Positions 16,256 through 25,463 of a stretch of DNA of 37,771 nt are shown in pieces. The notes beneath the pieces were generated by a model, which ran no database searches, was not told the origin of the DNA, and saw only the letters and a program-made list of their open reading frames with translations. Numbering within the stretch: position 1 is the stretch's first letter; each line of letters starts with the position of its first letter. The position numbers were made by a program, and so were the translations under genes. The stretch is from Nocardioides sp. (GTDB lineage Bacteria > Actinomycetota > Actinomycetes > Propionibacteriales > Nocardioidaceae): contig JAFMQY010000015.1 in the NCBI GenBank assembly GCA_017354415.1, positions 1-37,771 on the forward strand. Reading direction: 5' to 3'.

Positions 16256-17740
16256 TTGGTTCGAAGGATGGAAAACACCCATATCTCGGAGAACGCCCAC
16301 GGTTCGGCCTCACCCGGCCCGAGCCGCCGCGCGTTCGTCTCTGCCTCGGCCGTCACGGCCACCGCGGCAGTCGCCGCGCCGCTCGCCCTGTCAACCTCCC
16401 CCGCGTACGCCCGGCCCGCCGGACTCGGCTCCGCGCTCGACGCACCCACCTTCGATCCCGCCCTGCGACAGCTGTTGGGACAGGTCGACCCGAACCGGAT
16501 CAAGGCCACCATCCAGCGGCTGGTCCAGTTCGGCACCCGGCACACCGCCTCGAGCCAGACCGACCCGGTGCGCGGCATCGGCGCCGCCACTGCCTGGGTG
16601 ACCCAGCAGATGCAGGACATCGCCGCGACCTCCGGCGGCAACATGACGGTCCAGCAGCAGACGTTCGTGCAGCCGGTGTCGAGCGCCATCCCGGTACCGA
16701 CCACGATCACCAACGTCATCGCCACGTTGCAGGGCACGGCGTCCCCGGAGCGCTTCTACGTCATCACCGGGCACCTGGACTCTCGATGCAGCGACGTCTT
16801 GGACTTCACCAGTGACGCACCTGGCGCGGACGACGACGGCTCCGGAGTCGCCTGCGTGCTCGAGCTGGCGCGGCTGTTCGCCACCCATCAGTTCCCGGGC
16901 ACGATCGTGCTCGCGACGGTGGCCGGGGAGGAGCAGGGGCTGTACGGCTCGTCGCACATGGCCGCCCAGATGGCGGCCGCCGGGAACGATGTGCAGGGCA
17001 TGTTCAGCAACGACATCATCGGGGCCAGCCACTCCTTCGACGGCCACAAGCCCGACCCGTTCACCGTGCGCATGTTCCTCGAGGGCATCCCGACCACCGC
17101 GACCCCGAACCAGATCTCGATCATGCAGTCGGTCGGCGGCGAGAACGACGGGGTGTCGCGACAGCTCGGGCGGTTCGTGGTGTCGGTTGCGCCGTTCGAC
17201 CTCACGGGAATGAACATCCGGACGATCTGGCGCCGCGACCGGTATCTGCGTGGGACCGACTCCCTCTCGTTCCAGCGTCACGGATACCCGGCGGCGAGGA
17301 TCACTGAGCCACGGGAGAACTTCAACCACGAGCACCAGAACGTCCGGGTGGAAAACGGCGTGCAGTTCGGCGACCTGATCGAGTTCGTCGACTTCGACTA
17401 CGTGGCTCGGGTGACCCGGGTGAACGCGGCTGCCCTGTGGGCCCTGGCGGCGTCGCCGAGCACGCCGAAGGACCTGGTGATCCACACCGCGCCCCCGGCA
17501 GGTCTCCCCGGCACCAACCTTTCTTCGCTGGCATGGAGTGCGAACCCGGAGACGAACGTGACCGGGTACGAGGTGGTACTCCGGGAGACGACCGACGACG
17601 ACTGGACAGGCAAGATCCCGGTCGGGAACGTCACGTCGGTCACGCTCGACATCAGCAAGGACAACGTGCAGATGGGCGTGCGAGCCGTGGACAGCCAGGG
17701 CAACCACAGTCCGGTCGCGTTCCCGACCGTCGTCAACTGA
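16256..17740 (+). CDS. Tat-exported M28-family zinc aminopeptidase
   Basis: 494 aa from a TTG at 16256, preferred because GGGAGGTGA ends 6 bases upstream; the ATG at 16268 gives a protein four residues shorter but has a poor spacing. A twin-arginine signal SRRAFVSASA (RR at 24-25) with Ala-rich core ends near AYA-RPA (residue 52). The catalytic domain (about 80-390) has GHLDS, PGADDDGSG and GEEQGLYGS, the zinc and catalytic-Glu motifs of M28, plus NDIIG and a late NHEHQ histidine. The C-terminal 90 residues (PPAGLPGTNLSSLAWSANPE...) look like a fibronectin-III module. It lies divergently between the ECF42-linked genes but has no ECF42-type promoter of its own. Confidence 0.88.
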   Translation: MVRRMENTHISENAHGSASPGPSRRAFVSASAVTATAAVAAPLALSTSPAYARPAGLGSALDAPTFDPALRQLLGQVDPNRIKATIQRLVQFGTRHTASSQTDPVRGIGAATAWVTQQMQDIAATSGGNMTVQQQTFVQPVSSAIPVPTTITNVIATLQGTASPERFYVITGHLDSRCSDVLDFTSDAPGADDDGSGVACVLELARLFATHQFPGTIVLATVAGEEQGLYGSSHMAAQMAAAGNDVQGMFSNDIIGASHSFDGHKPDPFTVRMFLEGIPTTATPNQISIMQSVGGENDGVSRQLGRFVVSVAPFDLTGMNIRTIWRRDRYLRGTDSLSFQRHGYPAARITEPRENFNHEHQNVRVENGVQFGDLIEFVDFDYVARVTRVNAAALWALAASPSTPKDLVIHTAPPAGLPGTNLSSLAWSANPETNVTGYEVVLRETTDDDWTGKIPVGNVTSVTLDISKDNVQMGVRAVDSQGNHSPVAFPTVVN

Positions 17741-17777
17741 CCGGTAGGAGCGCCGATTCGGACGCGACCGCCGGCGG

Positions 17778-18131
17778 TCAGGCGCCGGCGATCGGCCGTA
17801 CCTCGATCACGCCCTCGCCCCTGCCGAGCACCTTGCAACAGTCGATCAGGTCGTCGAGGTCGTCGGACTCGATCACGTAGAAGCCGGTCAGCTGCTCGGC
17901 GGTCTCGGCGTATGGGCCCTGGGTGACGGTCTGGGTGCCGTCCGCATCGGTCCGGAGCACCCAAGCCTCGCGGCTGTGGGCGAGCTCGGCACCTCCGGTC
18001 TGCTTGTGCCCGCGCTCGGCCAACAGCCGTGCGAACTCGCGGTGGTGGCCGTACATCTCCTGCTTGTGCTCGTCGGAGGCGTTCTCCCAAGTGGCCTCGT
18101 CACCGGGCAGGAGAACGACGTAGCTGGTCAT
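17778..18131 (-). CDS. YCII/DGPF-domain protein 2
   Basis: 117 aa from ATG 18131. It carries the QGPYAETAEQLTGFYVIES block and the paired TGGAEL segment seen also in paralogue 3. Enzymatic activity is unknown. It has its own TGTCGA-N17-CGTC promoter (18171-18197) and a GAGAGGACCA ribosome-site region close to that of paralogue 1, so it is a likely single-gene target of the ECF42 sigma factor. Its stop lies 38 bases from the convergent peptidase stop, with a short GACCGCCGGCGGTC palindrome (17766-17779) between. Confidence 0.9.
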   Translation of the reverse strand: MTSYVVLLPGDEATWENASDEHKQEMYGHHREFARLLAERGHKQTGGAELAHSREAWVLRTDADGTQTVTQGPYAETAEQLTGFYVIESDDLDDLIDCCKVLGRGEGVIEVRPIAGA

Positions 18132-18159
18132 GGCTGGTCCTCTCGCTCGCGGTGAGTCT

Positions 18160-18173
18160 GTCACCGCGATGAC
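18160..18173. promoter_or_regulatory. 14-bp near-palindrome at YCII-2 promoter
   Basis: GTCACCGCGATGAC, one mismatch from the palindrome at 16137-16150 and in the same place relative to the -10 CGTC. Confidence 0.55.
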
Positions 18174-18197
18174 GCCCGAGGACCGGCGAAATCGACA
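18171..18197 (-). promoter_or_regulatory. ECF42-type promoter for YCII-2
   Basis: Minus strand: TGTCGA (18192-18197), 17-base spacer, CGTC (18171-18174), then the conserved palindrome and a short leader to the ATG at 18131. Confidence 0.8.
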
Positions 18198-18206
18198 GGC
18201 GGACCG

Positions 18207-18572
18207 TCAGTCGTCGCCCTGGCTCTCGATCGGCCTGATCTCGACGGCATGGTGGGCGCGGACCAGCACCTGGGCAGCGTCGAGGAGCGCCTGCTCGTCC
18301 TCGATGGTGACCACGTAGAAGCCCGACAGCTGCTCGGCGGACTCGGCGTAGGGGCCGTCGGTGACCAGCGCGGTGCCGTTCGGGCCGCGACGGATCGCGT
18401 GGGCCTTCTTCGCGGACGAGAGCTCGGCACCTCCGGTCATCCGGCCGCCGCGCTGCTCGAGCAACCTCCCGAACTCATAGTCGTTCTCGTAGACGGCCTG
18501 GCGCTCCTCCTGGGTGGCGCCGTCCCACTCGTCCTCACGGTCGGCGGGGAACAGGATCATGTAGTCGGTCAT
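18207..18572 (-). CDS. YCII/DGPF-domain protein 3
   Basis: 121 aa from ATG 18572. It holds the DGPYAESAEQLSGFYVVT block and TGGAEL, closest to paralogue 2, with which it probably arose by tandem duplication. It starts MTDYMILFPADREDEW, the family's usual first strand. An own promoter, CGTCGA-N17-CGTC (18606-18632), differs by one base in the -35 from the two others. No catalytic residue can be assigned. Confidence 0.9.
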   Translation of the reverse strand: MTDYMILFPADREDEWDGATQEERQAVYENDYEFGRLLEQRGGRMTGGAELSSAKKAHAIRRGPNGTALVTDGPYAESAEQLSGFYVVTIEDEQALLDAAQVLVRAHHAVEIRPIESQGDD

Positions 18573-18594
18573 CACGCTTCCTCTCAGGTGGTCT

Positions 18595-18608
18595 GTCATC
18601 GCGGTGAC
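18595..18608. promoter_or_regulatory. 14-bp near-palindrome at YCII-3 promoter
   Basis: GTCATCGCGGTGAC, one mismatch from the perfect form at 16137-16150, at the same offset from the -10 CGTC. Confidence 0.55.
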
Positions 18609-18632
18609 GAGCGAGCGGCGGTTGTATCGACG
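18606..18632 (-). promoter_or_regulatory. ECF42-type promoter for YCII-3
   Basis: Minus strand: CGTCGA (18627-18632), 17-base spacer, CGTC (18606-18609). The -35 has C in place of the first T of TGTCGA and may be weaker. Confidence 0.72.
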
Positions 18633-18694
18633 TTCGCACGGAGACGTGTGGTGGAACAGCGGGACTTCTCATCGGCCCCGCGCGGGCAGTCTGC

Positions 18695-19774
18695 TCAGCG
18701 GGTCTTTGCCTCGCGTTCGGCCACCTGGCGCAATGGCGCGTGCACCTGCTCCGGGAGGTCGAGGAGTTCCAGGTAGTGGTCGAGACGGGCGGGGTCGAGA
18801 CGCTGCTCGGTCGTGGTGTTGCGCGTCCTCCTCGGGGCTCGGAACAGTTCCCCGGTCTCGTCGTGGAGGAACTCCCGGGCCACCCGGCGGTTGGACTCCT
18901 CCCATCGCGACATGAACTCGTCGAGGGTGCGCTCCGGCAGCGTCAGGGTCGGCCCCGTGGATCCTTCGGCCAACGGGCTGACCAAACCTCGGTTGTCGAT
19001 CAGCCCCGCCCTGGCCCCTTCGCTCTCGACGCGGTAGACGTTCAACAGGCGGAGGAACTCCACCGTCTCCGCGTCGAGGCTCGGGTTCCGATTCGTGACG
19101 GTTTCCAGGTCCTCTGCTCGGGCATCGATCCCAGCAGCGTCGAGGAAGTCCTGGTAGAGCGATCCGTCGACGAAGGCGGCGGGTTCGAAGCGGCGTACCA
19201 CGATGTCTGTCGGTTTCTGCAGCCGCTGCCAGGCGCGGAGCCGCGCGTGATAGTCGTAGAGCAGCGAGTGGTCGCCCTTCGCCCACTCCTGCAACCGCAA
19301 AACCTTGCCGGTCTTGATCCCCTGCTGGTAGCGGCTCACCATGTGGTCGTCCTGCCGTCGGAGGTACACGACCAGACGCGTGCTGTCCGCCATCCGCCCG
19401 GTGAGCCGCCGCAGTCGTCGCAACGACGCATCGTCCTGGTGGAACAGGACTTCATCGGAGAGGAGGACCCGCGGCAGACCGGAGTCCTCGATCTCTGACA
19501 GGAGACGACGTCGGAAGACCCTCCGGAACCTCGCCGGATCGGACTCTTTCTGACTGCGCCAAGCGGGTGCTCTCTCGATGCTTTCCGTCGACTTGATGAA
19601 GAGGCCGAGCCGCATGTGCCGAGGCACTCCAGGAGTCGTGGGATAAAGCAGGCCGCCCTCTGCGAGGCGCCGGCGGTTCGCGCGGAGAAAGGCTTGAATG
19701 GACTTACTGCCCGCCTTGCCCGTCCCGATGTGCAGGACCAGCTCCTCGGCCCTGCCGTGGGGTTCGACCATCAC
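18695..19774 (-). CDS. Sulfotransferase-like P-loop protein
   Basis: 359 aa from GTG 19774 (ATG at 19771 is equally possible; no ribosome site is clear). Near the N terminus LVLHIGTGKAGSKSIQAFL resembles the 5'-phosphosulfate-binding loop of PAPS-dependent sulfotransferases, and RLVVYLRRQDDHMVSRYQQ (about 135-153) matches the 3'-phosphate-binding Arg/Ser motif. These two landmarks support a cytoplasmic sulfotransferase fold acting on a carbohydrate, lipid or protein; the acceptor is unknown. The protein is richer in Lys, Asp and Asn than its neighbours. It follows the HxlR regulator by 60 bases on the same strand. Confidence 0.68.
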   Translation of the reverse strand: MMVEPHGRAEELVLHIGTGKAGSKSIQAFLRANRRRLAEGGLLYPTTPGVPRHMRLGLFIKSTESIERAPAWRSQKESDPARFRRVFRRRLLSEIEDSGLPRVLLSDEVLFHQDDASLRRLRRLTGRMADSTRLVVYLRRQDDHMVSRYQQGIKTGKVLRLQEWAKGDHSLLYDYHARLRAWQRLQKPTDIVVRRFEPAAFVDGSLYQDFLDAAGIDARAEDLETVTNRNPSLDAETVEFLRLLNVYRVESEGARAGLIDNRGLVSPLAEGSTGPTLTLPERTLDEFMSRWEESNRRVAREFLHDETGELFRAPRRTRNTTTEQRLDPARLDHYLELLDLPEQVHAPLRQVAEREAKTR

Positions 19775-19834
19775 GAGGGCGATGGTGCCAGGGGCGAGGC
19801 AGGGCGTGGTATTCGGGACCCGTCAAGGTCTGCC

Positions 19835-20524
19835 TCATGGATTCGGTCCACGCGCCGGAATCGGTGGCGGGAATGACTTCAGGAACCTGCGTACCGCGGT
19901 GCGCAATCCGTGGACGACCACGCTCCCATCGGACTCGGCGTCGGACAATGGTCGGCCCCGCCAGAGCACCTCGCGCAGAGCCGCTACCGAGGACTCGATC
20001 CGCGCGTCGGGCTGCTCTGCCTCGCCGCGTCTGACCTCGAGAGTGCCGTCGTGGATCTGCGCGACGACTCGGTCGCCGCCGAGGTCGAGCACGACGGCGG
20101 CGTCCAGGCCGCCGGACCGGCCGGGGTCGAAGACCGTGGCGAGCGCGACGGCGAAAGCGTCGACGGTCATCTCGTGCGTCACGGCTTGGAACCCCTCCTG
20201 GCTGCCCCATCGGCCGAGTGCATGGAGGACTGGCTCGAGGTCGCGTCCCCGTGGCGTGAGCTCATAGGCCCGTCCGGATGCGGGGGCCGGCAGCGTGGTC
20301 TGGCTGAGCACGCCGGCCCGCTCGAGCTGGCGGAGTCGCTGCGAGAGCACGTCGGTGGCGATCCCTGGCAGATGGGCGCGCAGGTCGGTGAAGCGCTTGG
20401 GGCCGAGCACGAGCTCGCGCACCACGAGCAAGGCCCATCGCTCCCCGAGCACGTCGAGAGCGCGGGCGATGCCGCACGGATCGCCGTAGGAACGCTTGCC
20501 CGCCACCATCCGACGATATCGCAT
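19835..20524 (-). CDS. HxlR-type transcriptional regulator with C-terminal SCP2-like domain
   Basis: 229 aa. The N-terminal winged helix shows the HxlR pattern: YGDPCGIARALDVLGERWALLVVRELVLGPKRFTDL (in pieces), recognition helix region VLSQRLRQLERAGVL, and the wing ending RGRDLEPVLHALGRWG. The C-terminal 100 residues (TVDAFAVALATVF ... LDLGGDRVVAQIHDGTLEVRRGE) look like an SCP2 sterol-carrier/ligand domain found in many actinobacterial HxlR proteins. It is divergent from the VOC gene, with two direct copies of a TTGGA-TTT-TCCAA-type palindrome between them, so it probably represses both. The ATG at 20509 is an alternative start. Confidence 0.88.
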   Translation of the reverse strand: MRYRRMVAGKRSYGDPCGIARALDVLGERWALLVVRELVLGPKRFTDLRAHLPGIATDVLSQRLRQLERAGVLSQTTLPAPASGRAYELTPRGRDLEPVLHALGRWGSQEGFQAVTHEMTVDAFAVALATVFDPGRSGGLDAAVVLDLGGDRVVAQIHDGTLEVRRGEAEQPDARIESSVAALREVLWRGRPLSDAESDGSVVVHGLRTAVRRFLKSFPPPIPARGPNP

Positions 20525-20530
20525 CGATGG

Positions 20531-20564
20531 ATGGATTTTCCAACTAGATACTTGGATTTTCCAA
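20531..20564. promoter_or_regulatory. Paired operator between HxlR regulator and VOC gene
   Basis: Two copies of ATGGATTTTCCAA / TTGGATTTTCCAA (20531-20543 and 20552-20564). Each is an inverted repeat TTGGA-TTT-TCCAA (first copy with one mismatch), and their spacing is 21 bases, two helical turns. This AT-rich island stands out sharply from the surroundings and fits dimer binding sites of a winged-helix regulator. Confidence 0.72.
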
Positions 20565-20618
20565 TCAAACGTACTAACGTGCTGTGAGTCACATCAACCC
20601 ACTTCCATGGAGAACGCG

Positions 20619-21413
20619 ATGAGCGAGCGCGACACCTACCCGGCCGGAGTGCCCTGCTGGGTGACCAACCTTCAGCACGACGTCCCGGCCGCGACGGCCT
20701 TCTACGAGGCGCTGTTCGGTTGGGAGACCGAGAGCGGTCCTCCGGACGAGGCGCCGTACGCCCTCGGTCGGCTCCGCGGCCGTGACGTCGCCGGCATCGG
20801 CACGATGCCCGAACCGGACGCGACGCCCGCCTGGGTGATGGAGGTCCGTGTGGAGGACCTGCCCGCCACGGTGCGGGCGGTGCGCGACGCGGGGGGACAG
20901 GTGCTCCGGGAGGGGGCGGACTTCGGCCCTGTGGGGCGACTGGGCGCGTTCGTGGACCCGCAGGGCGCGGTGTTCTGCGCCTGGGAGACCGGGACCCGTG
21001 AGGGTGCTCAGCTCGTCAACGAGCCTGGAGCGTGGTCGATGAATGCTCTCCGCACGCCGGACCCTGAGCCTGCGGCCGCGTTCTACGGCGCGGTGTTCGG
21101 CTGGAATACGGAGCCCTTCGGACCGGCCTCGTTGTTCCGGCTGCCGGGATACGTCGGTGGCGAGCCGAGTCAGCCGGTTCCCCGAGACGTGGTCGCGGTG
21201 ATGATGCCCTCGCCCGAGGGCACGCCGACCGCCTGGGGCACCGACTTCTGGGTCTCCGACGCGGACGACGCGGCTGCGACCGTCGAGCGGATGGGCGGCC
21301 ACGTGCTCCAGGGTCCGTACGACGCCCCGCCCTTCCGGCAGGCCGTGGTGGCCGACTGTGGCGGCGCGGTGTTCTCGGTCAGCGAGCTCCGACCCGACCA
21401 GCTTCCCGGCTAG
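20619..21413 (+). CDS. Two-domain VOC (glyoxalase-fold) protein
   Basis: 264 aa from ATG 20619, selected because GGAGA ends 5 bases upstream; ATG 20607 is in frame but lacks a site. Two vicinal-oxygen-chelate modules repeat in tandem: the first from [25 protein letters not shown], the second from [26 protein letters not shown]. The pairing resembles mycobacterial Cfp30B-type proteins. Most likely roles are glyoxalase-like detoxification or antibiotic binding; the usual metal His/Glu set is incomplete, so catalysis is uncertain. It is probably controlled by the divergent HxlR regulator. Its TAG stop shares the CTAG at 21410-21413 with the convergent gene's stop. Confidence 0.85.
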   Translation: MSERDTYPAGVPCWVTNLQHDVPAATAFYEALFGWETESGPPDEAPYALGRLRGRDVAGIGTMPEPDATPAWVMEVRVEDLPATVRAVRDAGGQVLREGADFGPVGRLGAFVDPQGAVFCAWETGTREGAQLVNEPGAWSMNALRTPDPEPAAAFYGAVFGWNTEPFGPASLFRLPGYVGGEPSQPVPRDVVAVMMPSPEGTPTAWGTDFWVSDADDAAATVERMGGHVLQGPYDAPPFRQAVVADCGGAVFSVSELRPDQLPG

Positions 21414-22054
21414 GCCCCACCTTGCGAGCGCAGGGCGCGGACAGAGGGCGGCACCTCGATCCCGTCTCGCAGGTCCGGCGCGGGGAGCGGTGCGTCGCAC
21501 ACCGACCGGACCGGCACCACGCCGGCCCACGCCGGGCCGGCGACATCGTCGTCCTCGTCCTCCGGCCACCCCGCGGAGATCTTGAGCGACCAGTCCTCGA
21601 TCGGGAGCGCCAGCACGAGCGTGGCGGCCAGCTCCGCCTTGGTCGGTCGTCTCACCTCGGCCACCCGGCCGGGGATCAGGGCCTCGGTGATCAGGTCGAG
21701 GAAGCGCTCCTTGTCGTCCGACAGGTGCGAGCAGCGACCGAACAGGACGGCCGAGCGGTAGCGGATCGAGGACTCGAACGCGCTGCGGGCCACGACCAGG
21801 CCGTCGTACGCCGTCACCGCGAGCGCGGCGGGGACCCCGGACGCCAGCCGGCGCATCCAGCGCGAGCCCGTGGAGCCGTGGGCCAACACCCGGTCGCCGT
21901 CGCGGACGACCATGGTCGGGATCACCACCGGCGTGCCGTCGTCGGCGACCACTCCGAAGTGGCCGACTCGGGTCGAGTCGAGCAGGGCATCGAGGTCTGA
22001 TCGCTCGGTGCTCGCCTTCTCGGGGAGCCGGATCGGTTCGCGGGGACCGCTCAT
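21410..22054 (-). CDS. Pyridoxamine 5'-phosphate oxidase-like (split-barrel) protein
   Basis: 214 aa from ATG 22054. It begins with [50 protein letters not shown] (in pieces), the split beta-barrel of FMN-binding PNPOx-like proteins, and continues with [28 protein letters not shown]. This is the Pfam Pyridox_ox_2 type, often close to NimA and to probable flavin reductases. An FMN- or F420-dependent reductase role is likely, but its substrate is unknown. It is transcribed away from groEL; the 229 bases between them contain the two CIRCE sites and would also hold its promoter. Confidence 0.85.
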   Translation of the reverse strand: MSGPREPIRLPEKASTERSDLDALLDSTRVGHFGVVADDGTPVVIPTMVVRDGDRVLAHGSTGSRWMRRLASGVPAALAVTAYDGLVVARSAFESSIRYRSAVLFGRCSHLSDDKERFLDLITEALIPGRVAEVRRPTKAELAATLVLALPIEDWSLKISAGWPEDEDDDVAGPAWAGVVPVRSVCDAPLPAPDLRDGIEVPPSVRALRSQGGA

Positions 22055-22090
22055 GGGCAGACGGTAACGGTCGGGGCGCAGGCGGACACG

Positions 22091-22117
22091 TTTGCACTCG
22101 GGGGGTGCGAGTGCTAA
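22091..22117. promoter_or_regulatory. CIRCE operator 1 (HrcA site)
   Basis: TTTGCACTC-N9-GAGTGCTAA, nearly the consensus TTAGCACTC-N9-GAGTGCTAA for the heat-shock repressor HrcA. It lies 167 bases before the groEL ATG. Confidence 0.92.
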
Positions 22118-22125
22118 ACATGACG

Positions 22126-23912
<1,787 letters not shown>

Positions 23913-23936
23913 TCCAACCGTTCCCCCAGCACCATC

Positions 23937-23970
23937 CAGCAAGGCCCCGGGTCCGCCCGGGGCCTTGCTG
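23937..23970. terminator. Terminator hairpin after groEL
   Basis: A perfect 15-bp stem (CAGCAAGGCCCCGGG and its complement) closed by TCCG, 25 bases after the groEL stop. No long T run follows, which is common for actinobacterial terminators. Confidence 0.88.
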
Positions 23971-23994
23971 CTGTCCAGGGGTGTGGGGAAGCGG

Positions 23995-24053
23995 TAGTCC
24001 CTGACGAAACTGTTGGCTTTGCGGCGGGATACCGACCGTTTCGTCAGGGACTA
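23995..24053. repeat. 59-bp palindromic element, copy C
   Basis: Perfect 16-bp arms TAGTCCCTGACGAAAC (23995-24010; 24038-24053) with 27 internal bases, 24 bases after the groEL terminator and 52 before the HNH lipoprotein gene. The sequence GGTAG precedes TCC at the left arm, whereas in copies A and B the same GGTAG word is read at the right arm on the other strand. Confidence 0.85.
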
Positions 24054-24105
24054 TCCGGCAACGCGCCCCGGATCCCGGTCGCGAGCGTCCTACATTCGAG
24101 GTGTC

Positions 24106-24954
24106 ATGAGGACCGGTTCGGGTGACGGCGTGCGTGCGCGAGTGCTCGTCGTTCCCTTCGTGATCGCGGTGGTGCTCACGGTGGTGACGGCCGGCTGTAC
24201 GACGCCGTCGGAGCCCGGGGCGCAGCGCACGCCGCATCCGCACCGGACCGTGACCAGGACCCGGTCGCCCCACCCGACCAGGCACCCGACGAGCCCGACA
24301 AGACACCCGACCAGGAGTCCGACCCGGCGTCCGACCCGTCGTCCGACGAGGCAGCCCACCGCGCACGCGGCGCCGGATGCGGCCCGCACCGCGCGGGGGG
24401 AGCTGAACCGGCTCGTCGTACGGCCCCGGCCGACCAGCACCGAGGGCTACAACCGCGATGCCTTCGGCAGCGACTGGGTCGACACCGACGGCAACGGCTG
24501 CAACCAGCGCGACGACGTGCTGCTGCGCGACGCGGTGCCGGGCAGTACGCGGGTGCAGCAGCAGGGATCGTGCGACCACGACGTGCTGGCGGGCACGTGG
24601 CACGACCCCTACACCGACAAGACCCTCCACTTCACCAACCTCAAGGACCTCAGCCAGGCCCAGGCGATCCAGATCGACCACGTGGTGCCCCTGGCCGAGG
24701 CGTGGGTGTCCGGAGCCCGGCACTGGAGCGGAGAGCGGCGAGTGTTGTTCGCCAACGACCTGTACGAGCTGCGTGCCGTCGACGGCCCGACCAACATGAG
24801 CAAGGGCGACGGCGACCCGGCCGCCTGGCGACCACGGCTGGGCTACCAGTGCACCTACGCCGTCCGCTGGATCTCGATCAAGACCCGGTGGCACCTCGCG
24901 ATCGACCCGCCCGAGAAGGCAGCGCTCGACCAGATGCTCGGCTCCTGCCGGTGA
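24106..24954 (+). CDS. Secreted HNH-nuclease-family lipoprotein (DUF1524-like)
   Basis: 282 aa from ATG 24106. An N-terminal hydrophobic signal ends in VVTAGC (Cys31), a slightly atypical lipobox. A linker of Pro-Thr-Arg repeats (about 57-85) spans the wall. The C-terminal domain has IDHVVPLAEAW (190-200) with the D-H pair of HNH nucleases and NDLYELRAVDGPTNMSKGDGDPAAW, as in DUF1524/HNH secreted nucleases. It is likely an extracellular DNase anchored to the membrane, useful for nutrient or DNA uptake or defence. A cysteine pair is possible (Cys132, Cys156). It overlaps the next start region. Confidence 0.82.
   Translation: MRTGSGDGVRARVLVVPFVIAVVLTVVTAGCTTPSEPGAQRTPHPHRTVTRTRSPHPTRHPTSPTRHPTRSPTRRPTRRPTRQPTAHAAPDAARTARGELNRLVVRPRPTSTEGYNRDAFGSDWVDTDGNGCNQRDDVLLRDAVPGSTRVQQQGSCDHDVLAGTWHDPYTDKTLHFTNLKDLSQAQAIQIDHVVPLAEAWVSGARHWSGERRVLFANDLYELRAVDGPTNMSKGDGDPAAWRPRLGYQCTYAVRWISIKTRWHLAIDPPEKAALDQMLGSCR
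24274..24360 (+). repeat. 12-bp-period coding repeat (Pro-Thr-Arg linker)
   Basis: Units such as CACCCGACCAGG and TCCGACCCGGCG repeat with a 12-base period, encoding PTRH/PTRS/PTRR/PTRQ tetrapeptides. Such tracts can change length by slippage and probably act as a wall-spanning, highly basic stalk. Confidence 0.75.
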
Positions 24955-24983
24955 CCTGCGAGCGCTGTGAGACGGTGGCGCAC

Positions 24984-25463
24984 GTGTCCTGGACGATCGC
25001 CCGACCGACCCCTGACGACGTCGAGGAGATGGGCCGTGTGCACGTGCGGATCTGGCAGGAGGCGTACGCCGGGCTGATGCCGGCGGACTACCTGGCCTCG
25101 CTCGACCCTGCCTCGCGCACCGAGCGCTGGCGCGAGCGGATCGCCGACCCCGGCGAGGTGAGCTGGTGGCTGGCCCGGGACGAGCAGGGCATCGTCGCGA
25201 TGGCCACCTCGGGCCCGCCCCGGGACGAGGACCCGCCGGTCGATCTCGAGCTCTACGCCATCAACGTGCTCGAGCGCGCCCACGGCACCGGGCTCGCGGA
25301 CGACCTGCTGGCGCACGTGATCGGTGACCGCGCGGCGTACCTCTGGGTGCTCGAGGGCAACGCCCGCGCCCGGGCCTTCTACCGCCGGCACGGTTTCGCG
25401 GACGACGGGGGCCGCAAACCCGAGCCCGACACCGGAGTCATGGAGATCCGGATGTCGCGGTGA
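24984..25463 (+). CDS. GNAT-family N-acetyltransferase
   Basis: 159 aa from GTG 24984. The frame also offers GTGs at 24951 (overlapping the HNH stop by four bases) and 24975; the conserved domain begins at WTIARPTPDDVEEMG, so the later start is preferred. The GNAT fold is recognisable from IWQEAYAGLMPADYLASL, the strand YAINVLERAHGTGLADDLLAHVIG (acetyl-CoA-binding loop region, R-x-x-G-x-G/A-like) and the C-terminal LWVLEGNARARAFYRRHGFADDG. The substrate is unknown. It overlaps the transporter start by four bases, suggesting a co-translated pair. Confidence 0.85.
   Translation: MSWTIARPTPDDVEEMGRVHVRIWQEAYAGLMPADYLASLDPASRTERWRERIADPGEVSWWLARDEQGIVAMATSGPPRDEDPPVDLELYAINVLERAHGTGLADDLLAHVIGDRAAYLWVLEGNARARAFYRRHGFADDGGRKPEPDTGVMEIRMSR

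Noticed and set aside
17766-17779. GACCGCCGGCGGTC palindrome between convergent genes as a terminator
   Set aside because: It has no loop bases and no T run and overlaps a stop codon, so a functional hairpin is doubtful; recorded only in the neighbouring gene entry.
24274-24360. 12-bp repeats as a CRISPR or iteron array
   Set aside because: They lie in frame inside a lipoprotein gene, have no spacers and encode a Pro-Thr-Arg linker.
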